Origin: Phytopseudomonas daroniae
GTDB lineage: Bacteria; Pseudomonadota; Gammaproteobacteria; Pseudomonadales; Pseudomonadaceae
Direction: 5' to 3'
DNA: 64,000 bases
Assembly: GCF_004327285.1 (NCBI RefSeq)
Contig: NZ_QJUI01000010.1
Location: forward strand, 1-64,000
Shown: in pieces, positions 41,928 to 50,952 of the stretch
Layout: each line of letters begins with the position of its first letter
Position numbering within the stretch: position 1 is the first letter of the stretch
Made by a program: the position numbers and the translations under genes
Notes under the pieces: generated by a model
The model's database searches: none
What the model saw: the letters and a program-made list of their open reading frames with translations, nothing else
Told to the model about the DNA's origin: nothing

Positions 41928-42338
41928 ATGGCCAACACCCATCTCGATCACCATATCGCCCTGCTCAACCACCTGCGCACCATTCTGGTCGCACTGGGCG
42001 AAGCCGAGCAGATTCTCGATGACAGCCATGCCAACTTCCTCGAGCGCTACGATGAATTGCTGGCCGAACTGCCGGTGGATCTGGAGCGCAGCCAGTACCT
42101 GGGCCAGGATCTGATCAGCCAGATCTTCCAGCGCTATCCGCAAATCGCCCATCTGGTGCCACGCGACCTGCTGTGGTTCTTCGGTGGCGACTGCCTGCAC
42201 TTCATGCCGGACGAAGAGATCGAGATGTACCAGCAACTCGAAGAGCGCCGTTTCTACGCCGAAGAAAACGACGAGCCGTTCGACTGGAATCAGGAAAAGC
42301 AGTTACTGGCCATGCCGGCGCCAAGCAGCCGCCACTGA
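41928..42338 (+). CDS. PA2817-family conserved protein
   Basis: 136 residues, no signal or membrane helix, highly acidic and charged (ILDDSHANFLERYDELLAELP, RDLLWFFGGDCLHFMPDEEIEMYQQLEER). Its place after fadE and before the tRNA cluster matches PA2817 of PAO1. I recognise the family name but not a function. Clear coding and terminator follow. Confidence 0.8.
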   Translation: MANTHLDHHIALLNHLRTILVALGEAEQILDDSHANFLERYDELLAELPVDLERSQYLGQDLISQIFQRYPQIAHLVPRDLLWFFGGDCLHFMPDEEIEMYQQLEERRFYAEENDEPFDWNQEKQLLAMPAPSSRH

Positions 42339-42344
42339 CGAAAG

Positions 42345-42376
42345 AGCCCGCTGGCACTGACAGGTGCCAACGGGCT
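42345..42376 (+). terminator. Hairpin after the PA2817-family gene
   Basis: AGCCCGCTGGCAC and GTGCCAACGGGCT pair around TGACAG, six bases after the stop. The following CTTCGG is a weak T region. Confidence 0.65.
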
Positions 42377-42395
42377 TCGGAGCGTCAAAACGCAG

Positions 42396-42433
42396 AAACG
42401 AAAACGCCGCTCGATTGAGCGGCGTTTTCGTTT
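42396..42433 (-). terminator. Terminator of the tRNA array
   Basis: AAAACGCCGCTC-GATT-GAGCGGCGTTTT forms a strong stem. On the minus strand it ends in TTTTCGTTTC, ending the four-tRNA transcript four bases beyond tRNA-Gly; on the plus strand the same T-run exists, so it may work both ways. Confidence 0.9.
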
Positions 42434-42436
42434 ATT

Positions 42437-42512
<76 letters not shown>

Positions 42513-42525
42513 ATTTACAACAAAT

Positions 42526-42601
42526 TGGCGTCCCCTAGGGGACTCGAACCCCTGTTACCGCCGTGAAAGGGCGGTGTCCTAGGCCACTAGACGAAGGGGA
42601 C
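42526..42601 (-). tRNA. tRNA-Glu (anticodon TTC)
   Basis: 76 bases with encoded CCA. Acceptor GTCCCCT/AGGGGAC, anticodon loop CTTTCAC and T arm CAGGGGTTCGAGTCCCCT. Identical to the copy at 42750. Confidence 0.98.
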
Positions 42602-42646
42602 CTGGAACTTTTACAACGATTCAGCAGGTAGGCTGAATCTAGAATC

Positions 42647-42722
<76 letters not shown>

Positions 42723-42749
42723 ATATGTTGCTTCCACTTCTTTCGGAAG

Positions 42750-42825
42750 TGGCGTCCCCTAGGGGACTCGAACCCCTGTTACCGCCGTGAAAGGGCGGTG
42801 TCCTAGGCCACTAGACGAAGGGGAC
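42750..42825 (-). tRNA. tRNA-Glu (anticodon TTC)
   Basis: 76 bases, same sequence as the copy at 42526. It is the first tRNA of the array; the promoter lies at 42887-42915. Confidence 0.98.
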
Positions 42826-42886
42826 GTTGCCCGGAATTTCCGGCTTCCGCGCTATGCCTTTCGGCATTACCTTGGAAGTGGCGCGC

Positions 42887-42915
42887 ATTCTATGGAGCCT
42901 TTTAACGGTCGTCAA
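42887..42915 (-). promoter_or_regulatory. Promoter of the tRNA-Glu/Gly array
   Basis: Minus strand: -35 TTGACG (42915-42910), 17-base spacer, -10 TAGAAT (42892-42887), then GCGCGCC. An AT-rich stretch (AAAATTTTATATG) upstream of the -35 looks like an UP element. The GC-rich discriminator is as in stable-RNA promoters under stringent control. Confidence 0.85.
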
Positions 42916-42929
42916 CCTCTCATATAAAA

Positions 42930-43216
42930 TTTTTTAAAATCAACGACTTCACCCTGGATTTCAACAGCCCGGCAACATCCCTGAAAGTCCTCTATAGATA
43001 ACCTTAGACGACTGTGGAGCAAGACCTGACTGCCGACATGTCACTGGCGACTTGCTTACCCCCCTGTTGCGCGCGGATGATCGAGGCTCTACCAAAACCT
43101 TGGCAATGGCTGAAGAAGCAGTGTGATACAGGCATGATCAAATGCAAATCGCCACTAGGAGGCGATCCGACTAAGCACTACACTCGTGCGAAAACGACGT
43201 TCGAGAGGTTACAACG
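42930..43216. other. Gap between the tRNA array and the next gene
   Basis: About 290 bases with no supportable gene. A 72-residue plus-strand frame (43014-43232) overlaps the next start and lacks a ribosome site and recognisable features. AACAACG and GAGAGGTT before the ATG at 43217 supply a weak ribosome site. Confidence 0.4.
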
Positions 43217-43987
43217 ATGTCCTCGCTCGTGATCACCATGGCGATAATCGGCGGCATCATCCTTCTGGTGCTCATCGCCTACCTGAATCAACTGGCCGAA
43301 AACAACAAGCGCAAGAAGGCGCGCCTCAAGGCAGATCTGGCCGAGCGCTATCGCCGTGTCGCCGATATCAATGAGCAGCTCGCCGGACAATTGATGTCGC
43401 CGGAGCTCAAGCTGCTGCTCAGCCGCCTGCAGTTGCACTTCGCCGAGCGCCTGCTGGAAGTCGACAAACATGACGCTGCCTACGCGGCCATGGCCCAGGA
43501 ACTGCGCAAGTTCATCGGCCAGGGCGAAGACATCCCGGTTCGCAATGCACCCTTCCCGGTAACCGATGACGCCCGAGCGAAACAGGTTCGTGCTCAACTG
43601 GAAGCATTGCACGGCCTGGTCACCAAGGCAGCCCAGACCGGCCTGCTGCCTGTCAATGAAGCCAGACACTGGGCGCAGGAAGCACGCCACATGCTGGCTC
43701 AGCTCTATATAGAGCTGTACAGCAACCAGGCTCGACAGGCGCTGCAACAGCAACAAACCGGCCATGCCCGCCTCGCACTGGAGCGTGGCGTGCAATTTCT
43801 GCAAAAGCAGAGTGACACCACGCGCTATCAGGCACCACTGGCGCAGTTCCAGAAACAGCTAGCGCGGGTCAATGCCATGTTGGTCAATCCCGAACAGCAG
43901 CCCGACGAGGAACCCAGCGAGCTCGCCGAGGGGCTGAAGTCGCTGGAAGATGATGGTGACTGGAAGAAGAAGACGCTGTACGACTAG
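43217..43987 (+). CDS. Single-pass membrane protein with long helical body, unknown function
   Basis: 256 residues. One hydrophobic helix (LVITMAIIGGIILLVLIAYL) followed by a very basic stretch (NNKRKKARLK) and then a long alpha-helical, coiled-coil-prone body rich in Gln, Glu and Leu (ARQALQQQQTGHARLALERG). It has the position of PA2820 between the tRNA array and the reductase/ATPase genes, and looks like a cytoplasmic domain anchored by its N-terminus. No catalytic motif is seen. The stop codon lies inside the edge of the following miniature element. Confidence 0.7.
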   Translation: MSSLVITMAIIGGIILLVLIAYLNQLAENNKRKKARLKADLAERYRRVADINEQLAGQLMSPELKLLLSRLQLHFAERLLEVDKHDAAYAAMAQELRKFIGQGEDIPVRNAPFPVTDDARAKQVRAQLEALHGLVTKAAQTGLLPVNEARHWAQEARHMLAQLYIELYSNQARQALQQQQTGHARLALERGVQFLQKQSDTTRYQAPLAQFQKQLARVNAMLVNPEQQPDEEPSELAEGLKSLEDDGDWKKKTLYD

Positions 43988-44266
43988 GGTCTGTTGACGT
44001 TTCACGCACGGCCGCGCCGGAGCCCGTTTTGCCGCGAGGCAAGGCACGAGCCGCGAAGTTTAGCGGGCTAAATGAGCCGGCGAGAAACGCAGCATCGCGG
44101 CAAAACGGGCCCGGCCCTGCGGGTTGCGCGGGAAATCTCGCCATGCGTTGTTGGAGGACTTGGCAAGGGAACAACCATTCCCCGCGTCCTCCGCCTAGCG
44201 GATCGCCGCCCGGCCTTGCGAGATTTCTCGCGGCAACGCGGCTCGCGCTGAAACGTCAACAGACCC
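43987..44266. mobile_element. 280-bp miniature inverted-repeat element (MITE-like)
   Basis: GGGTCTGTTGACGTTTCA at 43987 and its reverse complement TGAAACGTCAACAGACCC ending at 44266 are the termini; both are flanked by CTA, which fits a TA or CTAG target duplication (IS630 or IS5 type). There is no open frame of useful length. It also carries internal GC-rich hairpin material. The remnant at 33809 is derived from an element of this type. Confidence 0.88.
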
Positions 44267-44273
44267 TAGGCAC

Positions 44274-44756
44274 CTAGCAGTCACTCGCACGTAACAGCAC
44301 AGCCGCGAGGCCTTCGATACCACGCTGATCGGCCTCGCTGAAGCGCCCAAGCAGCGGGCTATCCAGATCCAGCACGCCGATCAGACGGTCATCCTTGATA
44401 AGCGGGATGACCAACTCGCTATTGGATGCGCTGTCGCAAGCGATATGCCCGGCGAAGGCATGCACATCCGCCACCCGCTGGGTTTGCCGCGACGCTGCCG
44501 CCGTGCCGCACACACCACGGCCGAACGGGATACGCACACAGGCGACCTTGCCCTGGAACGGCCCCAGCACCAGCTCATCATCCTTGACCAGATAGAATCC
44601 GGCCCAATTGAGCCCTTCCAGTTCGTGGAAAACGAACGCACTGAACTGCGCGGCATTGGCGATGAAGTCTCGCTCGCCGGATAACAGCGCCTCGAGCTGG
44701 GCAGTCAGCAGCGGGTAGCCGTCAAGGCCTGCGCCACTCTCGCTCACATCGATCAT
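44274..44756 (-). CDS. msrC: Free methionine-(R)-sulfoxide reductase (GAF domain)
   Basis: 160 residues of a GAF domain: LNWAGFYLVKDDELVLGPFQGKVACVRIP, GRGVCGTAAA, HIACDSASNSELVIPL and GVLDLDSPLLGRF. Three Cys (73, 83, 107) correspond to the catalytic and resolving Cys of the E. coli free-Met-(R)-SO reductase. The start at 44756 overlaps the stop of the ATPase gene by four bases (ATGA), so it is the second gene of that pair. Reduces free methionine-R-sulfoxide using thioredoxin, fitting the neighbouring stress genes. Confidence 0.9.
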   Translation of the reverse strand: MIDVSESGAGLDGYPLLTAQLEALLSGERDFIANAAQFSAFVFHELEGLNWAGFYLVKDDELVLGPFQGKVACVRIPFGRGVCGTAAASRQTQRVADVHAFAGHIACDSASNSELVIPLIKDDRLIGVLDLDSPLLGRFSEADQRGIEGLAAVLLRASDC

Positions 44757-45643
44757 CGCGGCGTCTCCAACAACTGCAGGCCTACCCACTGGCGGGCGAA
44801 CTGATAGGCACAGCGACCGTTGCGGTTACCCCGCCCGGTCGCCCAGCGCACGGCAAGCTTCTCCAACTCCTCGCTCCACTGCCATTGCAGGCCAGCCTGC
44901 GCCGCCTGCACCTCGATCCAGTGGCGCACCACATCCAGATAATGCTGCTGGGTGAAGGGATAGAAGGACAGCCACAGGCCGAAGCGATCCGACAGGGCGA
45001 TCTTGTCCTCGACGGCCTCGTTCGGATGCAACTCGCCATCGACGACCTTGGTATTGGCATTGTCGCTTTCGCGCTCCGGCACCAGATGGCGACGGTTGGA
45101 GGTGGCGTACAGCAGCACGTTTTCCGGGGAACGCTCCAGCGAGCCGTCGAGCACGCTCTTGAGCACACGGTAATCGCCTTCACCGGCCTCGAACGACAAA
45201 TCGTCGCAAAACAGAATGAAGCGCTGCGGCAGCTTCATCAATTGCTCCACCACACGCGGCAGGTCAGCCAGGTGATCGCGCTCGATCTCGATCAGGCGCA
45301 GGCCGGCGCCGGCATGCTCGGCCAGCAGCGCACGCACCAGCGATGATTTGCCGGTGCCCCGCGCGCCCCATAGCAGCGCGTGGTTGGCCGGCATGCCCTG
45401 GACGAACTGGCGGGTGTTACGCGCCAGCTGTTCGCGCTGGGTATCGACACCGATCAGGTCGCTCAGGCTCATGTCCAGGCTCACTTTCAGCGGCTGCAGA
45501 TAGCCACCGCGCCCTTCGCGCTGCCAGCGCGCGGCCAGGCTCTGCTCCCAGTCGAGCGGGGCGCGGGTGGCTGGCAGCAATGGCTCCAGACGCGTCAGAA
45601 CGCTGTCGGCGCGCTGCAAAAAATCAAACAAACGGGAATCCAC
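44753..45643 (-). CDS. DUF815 AAA+ ATPase
   Basis: 296 residues. SLSDLIGVDTQREQLARNTRQF, Walker A WGARGTGKSSL, Walker B ILFCDDLSFE, and TSNRRHL with sensor function; then LYFYPFTQ-like WLSFYPFTQQHYLDVVRHW and ATGRGNRNGR. This is the DUF815 family of predicted ATPases of unknown function (PA2822-type). It is the first gene of a two-gene minus-strand operon with the reductase, divergent from the sagS-type gene. Confidence 0.9.
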   Translation of the reverse strand: MDSRLFDFLQRADSVLTRLEPLLPATRAPLDWEQSLAARWQREGRGGYLQPLKVSLDMSLSDLIGVDTQREQLARNTRQFVQGMPANHALLWGARGTGKSSLVRALLAEHAGAGLRLIEIERDHLADLPRVVEQLMKLPQRFILFCDDLSFEAGEGDYRVLKSVLDGSLERSPENVLLYATSNRRHLVPERESDNANTKVVDGELHPNEAVEDKIALSDRFGLWLSFYPFTQQHYLDVVRHWIEVQAAQAGLQWQWSEELEKLAVRWATGRGNRNGRCAYQFARQWVGLQLLETPR

Positions 45644-45742
45644 GGTGAGCTCCTCGAATCATCGGTATGTAAGGCATGTGTGCCGAAAAGCAGGCCATAT
45701 CGACTATGCTTGGGCAGCAAACGGAACGAGACAGCGCCCTAT

Positions 45743-48052
45743 ATGGAAATCCCACTCACACAGCGGCTGTCATTCAAACAGGCTGGTCTCACCGTTCTGG
45801 TGGCGTTCATTCTCGGCACGCTGCTCAGCCTGGTGCAGATAGGCGTCGATTATGCCAGCGAAGACGCTACCATCAACCGCGAGATTCGTGCGCTGATGGA
45901 TATCAGCCACAACCCTGCCGCCCGCATCGCCTACAACATCGACGCCGAACTGGCCCAGGAGCTGGTCGCCGGCCTGCAACGCTCACCCGCGGTGATCGGC
46001 GCCCGCATCGTCGATAGCAATGGCGAAGCCCTGGCCAGTACGACGCAGCCGCCGGCACAAAGCAACTATCGAATCTTCAGCGACTTTCTATTCGGCGACA
46101 GCCGCCATTTCGAAACCCGCCTGTCGGTCGCTCACGCGCCCGACGAACAGCTGGGCGTGCTGCAACTGGACATCGACACCTACGCGTTCGGCAGCAACTT
46201 CCTCAAGCGTTCGGTGCTTACCCTGGTCAACGGCTTCACCCGCAGCCTGCTGCTGTCGGTCATTCTGCTGGTGCTGTTCTATTTCATGCTGACCAAGCCG
46301 CTGATCCAGGTAATCCAGGCGCTCTCCAGCCGCGATCGGCGCACCCCGGATCGCACCCGTCTGCCCTGCCCCCCTGGCCACGAGCGTGACGAAATCGGCG
46401 TACTGGTGAACGTCGCCAACCGCCAGTTCGCCAGTATCGCCTCGGAGATCGAACAGCGGCGCAACGCCGAGGATCGGCTGACCGACTACCTCGGCGAGCT
46501 GGAAGCCATCGTTTCCGCTCGCACGGTGGAGATCAAGGCCGCCAACAGTCGCCTCAGCCGCTCCAATGAAGAACTGGAAAAAGCCCGCCACGACGCCCTG
46601 GCCATGGCCCAGGCGCGCTCCATTTTCCTGGCCAACATGAGCCATGAGATCCGCACCCCGCTGAACGGCTTGCTGGGCATGCTGGCGTTGTCGCTGGAGG
46701 GCCCGCTGAGCAGCGAGCAGCGCCAGCAGCTGTCGATCGCCCACGACTCCGGCAAGGTGTTGGTCGATCTACTCAACGATATCCTAGACCTATCGAAATT
46801 CGAGGCCGGGCAACTGGAGCTGGAAAGCATCGCCTTCGACCTCGGGACACTGGTCGAAGGCACCGCCAGCCTGCTGTCGCAGAATGCCCTGCCTGGCGTG
46901 GAGCTGACGTGCCTGATCGATCCACAGCTGCCGGCCCAGGTGCTTGGCGACCCGACGCGGGTACGGCAGATCGTCAGCAACCTGCTGTCCAATGCCCTGA
47001 AGTTCACCCGCGAAGGCCGCGTCGACATCCGCATCAGCGCCGCGGCGAACCGGGTTCTTATCGAGGTCTGCGATACCGGCATCGGCATCGCCGAAGATGC
47101 TCAGGCACGCATCTTCCAGCCCTTTACCCAGGCGGGCGCGGACATTGCCCGCCAGTTTGGGGGCACCGGCCTGGGCCTGGCGCTGACCCGACGCCTGTGC
47201 GAGGCCATGCACGGCCAGCTGGAACTGGTCTCTACGCCAGGCAGCGGCAGCCGCTTCACTGCGACGCTGCCATTACCGAGCCTGCTGGCTGCGCCAACCC
47301 CGCCACGGCTGACGGGGCGCGTACTGGCCATCTGCGACGCCGACACCGGCCTGGCCGAGCTGCTGCCGGTGCTGGTCGGTAGCTGGGGCCTGGATTACCA
47401 GCGCCTGGATAGTGCCCAGCAGGCCAGCGACATCGATACCGACGTGCTGATCAGCGACTGCCCGACCTGCATGGCGCGTCTGCGCCAACATACTGCCACA
47501 CCGATCATTCTGGTCACCGCCTACGGCAGCTTCCTCGACGCCGAACAGGCTGGCTCCCTGGCGCCATTGGAGCAGGTAGCCAGGCCACTCACCCGCCAGC
47601 ACCTGCTGCAGGCGCTGGGCCGTGCCTTGCAGCAACCATCAGAGAACGCGAGCGGGCCGCTGGCGCAAGCGGCGCCGCCACACAAGCAGGCACGCGTGCT
47701 GCTGGTCGAGGACAACCCGGTCAACCAGTTGGTCGCCAAAGGCATGCTCAGCAAACAGGGCCTGGAAGTGACGCTGGCCAACAATGGTGAACAGGCGCTG
47801 GAGCGGCTGCAGGAAGAGCATGTCGATCTGGTTCTCATGGACTGCAACATGCCGGTGATGGACGGCTACGAAGCCAGCCGCCGCATACGCGCCAACCAGG
47901 CATGGCGGCATCTGCCGATCATTGCCCTGACCGCCAACGCGCTTTCCGAAGAACGCGAACGTTGCCTGGCGGCGGGCATGAACGATTACCTGGCCAAACC
48001 CTTCCGCCGCGAAGAGCTGCTCGGCCTGCTCGACAAGTGGCTACCTGCCTGA
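45743..48052 (+). CDS. sagS: Hybrid sensor kinase, SagS-type
   Basis: 769 residues. N-terminal membrane helix (AGLTVLVAFILGTLLSLVQIG), periplasmic sensor domain (about 35-170), second helix (LLLSVILLVLFYFML), linker, HisKA with MSHEIRTPLNG (His301), HATPase with DTGIGIAEDAQARIFQPF and GGTGLGLALTRRL, a degenerate middle domain, then a receiver with LMDCNMPVMDGYEAS (Asp700) and LAKPFRREEL. Position and layout match PA2824, SagS, the surface-attachment sensor of P. aeruginosa that signals toward BfiSR and HptB. I chose the ATG at 45743. It stops 12 bases before the convergent ospR end. Confidence 0.87.
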   Translation: MEIPLTQRLSFKQAGLTVLVAFILGTLLSLVQIGVDYASEDATINREIRALMDISHNPAARIAYNIDAELAQELVAGLQRSPAVIGARIVDSNGEALASTTQPPAQSNYRIFSDFLFGDSRHFETRLSVAHAPDEQLGVLQLDIDTYAFGSNFLKRSVLTLVNGFTRSLLLSVILLVLFYFMLTKPLIQVIQALSSRDRRTPDRTRLPCPPGHERDEIGVLVNVANRQFASIASEIEQRRNAEDRLTDYLGELEAIVSARTVEIKAANSRLSRSNEELEKARHDALAMAQARSIFLANMSHEIRTPLNGLLGMLALSLEGPLSSEQRQQLSIAHDSGKVLVDLLNDILDLSKFEAGQLELESIAFDLGTLVEGTASLLSQNALPGVELTCLIDPQLPAQVLGDPTRVRQIVSNLLSNALKFTREGRVDIRISAAANRVLIEVCDTGIGIAEDAQARIFQPFTQAGADIARQFGGTGLGLALTRRLCEAMHGQLELVSTPGSGSRFTATLPLPSLLAAPTPPRLTGRVLAICDADTGLAELLPVLVGSWGLDYQRLDSAQQASDIDTDVLISDCPTCMARLRQHTATPIILVTAYGSFLDAEQAGSLAPLEQVARPLTRQHLLQALGRALQQPSENASGPLAQAAPPHKQARVLLVEDNPVNQLVAKGMLSKQGLEVTLANNGEQALERLQEEHVDLVLMDCNMPVMDGYEASRRIRANQAWRHLPIIALTANALSEERERCLAAGMNDYLAKPFRREELLGLLDKWLPA

Positions 48053-48064
48053 CAGGCGCCTCTG

Positions 48065-48517
48065 TCAAAACGCCCGGAGGCCGCGCATGCGCTGCAGAAG
48101 CTGATCCAGCTGCGCACGCAGTGGTTCCAGTTCCTGGCTATCGACCCCATGCTCACAGAGCAACTCCCGCTTCAATGCCGGCACCTGGTCGCATAACCGG
48201 CGGCCGGCGGCAGTGATGGCCAGGTGCACTTCACGCTCATCCTCGGCACAGCGCTGACGCTCAACCAGGCCGGCGTGCTGCAAGCGTTTGAGCAGTGGCG
48301 TCAAGGTGCCCGAGTCGAGCAGCAGGCGTTCGCCCAGTGCTTTCACGGTCGGCTGTGCGGGTGGAACTTCGTCCCACTCCCAAAGCACCAGCATGACCAG
48401 ATATTGGGGGTAGGTCAGCTCCAGCCTGTCGAGCATCGGCTTGTAGGCACGAACCACCATGCGGGACGTGGCATACAGCTTGAAGCACAGCTGCTGGTCG
48501 AGTTTCAGCTCATCCAT
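48065..48517 (-). CDS. ospR: MarR-family thiol peroxide-sensing regulator
   Basis: 150 residues. MarR fold with [46 protein letters not shown] and the beta wing. Cys11 ([12 protein letters not shown]) is in the reactive position of OhrR/OspR, and a second Cys is in QRCAEDE. OspR represses the adjacent glutathione peroxidase and is released by oxidation. It overlaps the gpx end by eight bases (48510-48517), so the pair is an operon from the gpx promoter. Two palindromes lie upstream of gpx. Confidence 0.9.
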   Translation of the reverse strand: MDELKLDQQLCFKLYATSRMVVRAYKPMLDRLELTYPQYLVMLVLWEWDEVPPAQPTVKALGERLLLDSGTLTPLLKRLQHAGLVERQRCAEDEREVHLAITAAGRRLCDQVPALKRELLCEHGVDSQELEPLRAQLDQLLQRMRGLRAF

Positions 48518-48998
48518 CGAGCAGCGCTTCGATGGCAGCGCTCAGCGCCTGGGGTTTGGTGGTCGGCGCATAACGAGTCACCTGGCGGCCATCGCCACTG
48601 ACCAGGAACTTGGTGAAATTCCATTTGATCCGCTGAGTCCCCAGCAGCCCTGGCGCCTGACGCTTGAGTTGCACGTAGAGCGGATGAGCCGCGTCGCCAT
48701 TCACCTCGACCTTGCGAAACAGCGGAAAGCTGACACCGAAGTTCAACTCGCAGAAACTGGAGATCGCCTGCTCGTCACCCGGCTCCTGCTTGCCGAACTG
48801 GTTGCAGGGAAAACCCAATACCACCAGCCCCTTGTCGGCGTACTGCTGCCACAGGCTTTCCAGGCCTTGGTACTGCGGAGTGAAGCCGCACTGGCTGGCG
48901 GTGTTGACCACCAGAATCGCCTTGGCACCAAAGTCTGCCAGGCGCTTCTGCTCGCCGGTGATGGTGGTACAGGGTATCGCCAACAGGTCTTGACTCAT
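48510..48998 (-). CDS. gpx: Glutathione/thioredoxin peroxidase
   Basis: 162 residues. NTASQCGFTPQYQGLE carries the peroxidatic Cys37; FPCNQFGKQEPGDEQAI (second Cys) and IKWNFTKFLVSGDG complete the Gpx signature. It reduces hydroperoxides. The ATG at 48998 is preferred; the longer frame extends through the operator region. Co-transcribed with ospR, which encodes its repressor. Confidence 0.93.
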   Translation of the reverse strand: MSQDLLAIPCTTITGEQKRLADFGAKAILVVNTASQCGFTPQYQGLESLWQQYADKGLVVLGFPCNQFGKQEPGDEQAISSFCELNFGVSFPLFRKVEVNGDAAHPLYVQLKRQAPGLLGTQRIKWNFTKFLVSGDGRQVTRYAPTTKPQALSAAIEALLDG

Positions 48999-49040
48999 GG
49001 GTACGGACTCCTCGAATGATGGAGCCGAAAGAATAGTCAG

Positions 49041-49066
49041 CAATTTAATTGCACACAATTCAATTG
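49041..49066. promoter_or_regulatory. Twin OspR/OhrR-type operator boxes
   Basis: CAATTTAATTG at 49041-49051 and CAATTCAATTG at 49056-49066 are two near-identical palindromes 15 bases apart, 43-68 bases before the gpx start and about 60 bases beyond the msrB end. OhrR-family repressors bind AATT-rich palindromes of this type. Confidence 0.75.
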
Positions 49067-49124
49067 CTCAAATATAAGGCCCGCCATCAGCGGGCCGAAT
49101 GATCGTCGTCGACAGGCTCGCGCG

Positions 49125-49523
49125 TCACGCCTCGCGAGGCACGTGTCTGAGCGACACCGAATTGATGCAATAGCGCTGCCCGGTCGGCCGCGGGCCATCG
49201 GGGAATACATGGCCGAGGTGAGCGTCACAGTTGCTGCAACGCACTTCGATGCGATGCATGCCGTGGCTGAAGTCGTCCAGCTCGGTGATGACCTCGGCAT
49301 TGATCGGCTGGAAATAGCTTGGCCATCCACAACCGGAATCGAACTTGGCATCGGAATCGAACAGTGGCGTGCCGCAGCACACGCATTCATAGATGCCCGG
49401 CACCTTGCTGTCGTGGTACTCACCCGTGAACGGACGTTCCGTACCGCCCAGACGGCAGACGTTGAACTGAGCGTCCGACAACTCCTCGCGCCAGGTTTCC
49501 AGTGGTTTTTCGAGCTTGCTCAC
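49125..49523 (-). CDS. msrB: Peptide-methionine (R)-S-oxide reductase
   Basis: 132 residues. Zinc-binding CVCC (Cys47, Cys50) and CSNC (Cys96, Cys99), [11 protein letters not shown] and catalytic RYCINSVSL (Cys119). Reduces R-sulfoxides in proteins. The GTG at 49523 is preferred because GAGGAGG lies seven bases upstream; no ATG is available. It faces away from alaA and is upstream, on the same strand, of gpx-ospR. Confidence 0.95.
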   Translation of the reverse strand: MSKLEKPLETWREELSDAQFNVCRLGGTERPFTGEYHDSKVPGIYECVCCGTPLFDSDAKFDSGCGWPSYFQPINAEVITELDDFSHGMHRIEVRCSNCDAHLGHVFPDGPRPTGQRYCINSVSLRHVPREA

Positions 49524-49670
49524 AGGCCGTCCTCCTCGGGATAAAAAAGCCCTATCTGTATCTTTGCCCGACTCAGGCTGACACGTATGATTCGACACCT
49601 CAACCCGCCACGGCTCGCCGCCGCCTCGGCCCGCTGAAGGCCGCACTTCTTCGACTCGGGATTCTTCACC

Positions 49671-50882
49671 ATGCAGGTCAGCAAATCCAACAAGCTCGCC
49701 AACGTCTGCTACGACATTCGCGGCCCGGTGCTCAAGCACGCCAAACGTCTGGAAGAGGAAGGCCAGCGCATCCTCAAGCTGAACATCGGCAACCCGGCGC
49801 CGTTCGGCTTCGAAGCCCCCGAGGAAATCCTCCAGGACGTAATCCGCAACCTGCCCACGGCCCAGGGCTATAGCGACTCCAAAGGCCTGTTCAGTGCGCG
49901 CAAGGCGGTGATGCAGTACTACCAGCAGAAGCAGGTGGAAGGCGTCGGCATCGAAGACGTCTACCTGGGCAACGGCGTGTCAGAGCTGATCGTCATGGCC
50001 ATGCAGGCCCTGCTCAACAACGGCGACGAAGTGCTGATTCCTGCCCCGGATTACCCACTGTGGACGGCTGCCGTGGCGCTCTCTGGCGGCAATCCGGTGC
50101 ACTACCTGTGCGATGAGCAGGCCGGCTGGTTTCCGGACATCGCCGACATGCGCGCCAAGATCACCCCGAACACCAAGGCCCTGGTGCTGATCAACCCGAA
50201 CAATCCCACGGGCGCGGTGTACTCCCGGGAAGTGCTGCTGGATATCGTCGAACTCGCGCGCCAGCACAACCTGGTGGTGTTCTCCGACGAGATCTACGAC
50301 AAGATCCTCTATGACGAAGCCCAGCACATCTGCACCGCTTCCCTTGCACCGGACGTGCTGTGCCTGACGTTCAACGGCCTGTCCAAGTCCTACCGCGTCG
50401 CCGGCTTCCGCTCCGGCTGGGTAGCCATCTCCGGGCCCAAGCACCGTGCGCGCGGCTATATCGAAGGCCTGGATATCCTCGCCAACATGCGCCTGTGCGC
50501 CAACGTGCCCAGCCAGCATGCGATCCAGACCGCCCTCGGTGGCTACCAGAGCATCAACGACCTGGTACTGCCCAACGGCCGCCTGCTGGAGCAGCGCAAC
50601 CGCACCTGGGAGCTGCTCAACGACATCCCCGGGGTCAGTTGCGTCAAGCCCATGGGGGCGCTGTACGCCTTCCCGAAGATCGACCCGAAGGTCTGCCCGA
50701 TCCACAACGACGAGAAATTCGTGCTCGACCTGCTGCTCTCCGAAAAGCTGCTGGTGGTTCAGGGCACCGCCTTCAACTGGCCGTGGCCGGATCACTTCCG
50801 GGTGGTCACCCTGCCCCGCGTCGACGACCTCGAGCAAGCCATCGGGCGTATCGGCAATTTCCTCAAGACCTACCGCCAGTAA
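49671..50882 (+). CDS. alaA: Alanine/pyruvate aminotransferase (AlaA-type)
   Basis: 403 residues of a fold-type I aminotransferase: [57 protein letters not shown], the PLP Lys in [18 protein letters not shown], and [13 protein letters not shown]. Corresponds to E. coli AlaA (YfbQ). Position after msrB is as in PAO1 (PA2828). Produces alanine from pyruvate and glutamate. A strong hairpin follows. Confidence 0.95.
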   Translation: MQVSKSNKLANVCYDIRGPVLKHAKRLEEEGQRILKLNIGNPAPFGFEAPEEILQDVIRNLPTAQGYSDSKGLFSARKAVMQYYQQKQVEGVGIEDVYLGNGVSELIVMAMQALLNNGDEVLIPAPDYPLWTAAVALSGGNPVHYLCDEQAGWFPDIADMRAKITPNTKALVLINPNNPTGAVYSREVLLDIVELARQHNLVVFSDEIYDKILYDEAQHICTASLAPDVLCLTFNGLSKSYRVAGFRSGWVAISGPKHRARGYIEGLDILANMRLCANVPSQHAIQTALGGYQSINDLVLPNGRLLEQRNRTWELLNDIPGVSCVKPMGALYAFPKIDPKVCPIHNDEKFVLDLLLSEKLLVVQGTAFNWPWPDHFRVVTLPRVDDLEQAIGRIGNFLKTYRQ

Positions 50883-50891
50883 TCACGCTGG

Positions 50892-50927
50892 TGGCTCACG
50901 GACGCCTGCGCAGGCATCCGTGAGCCA
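50892..50927 (+). terminator. Hairpin after alaA
   Basis: TGGCTCACGGA and TCCGTGAGCCA pair perfectly with an inner CGCCTGCGCAGGC, nine bases after the stop. The T content afterwards is weak (GCCTTTCTC). Confidence 0.65.
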
Positions 50928-50952
50928 GCAGCCTTTCTCAAGACCGAGCCCC

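Noticed and set aside
43014..43232. 72-residue plus-strand frame before the membrane protein gene
   Set aside because: No ribosome site, cysteine-rich random composition, overlaps the following start.
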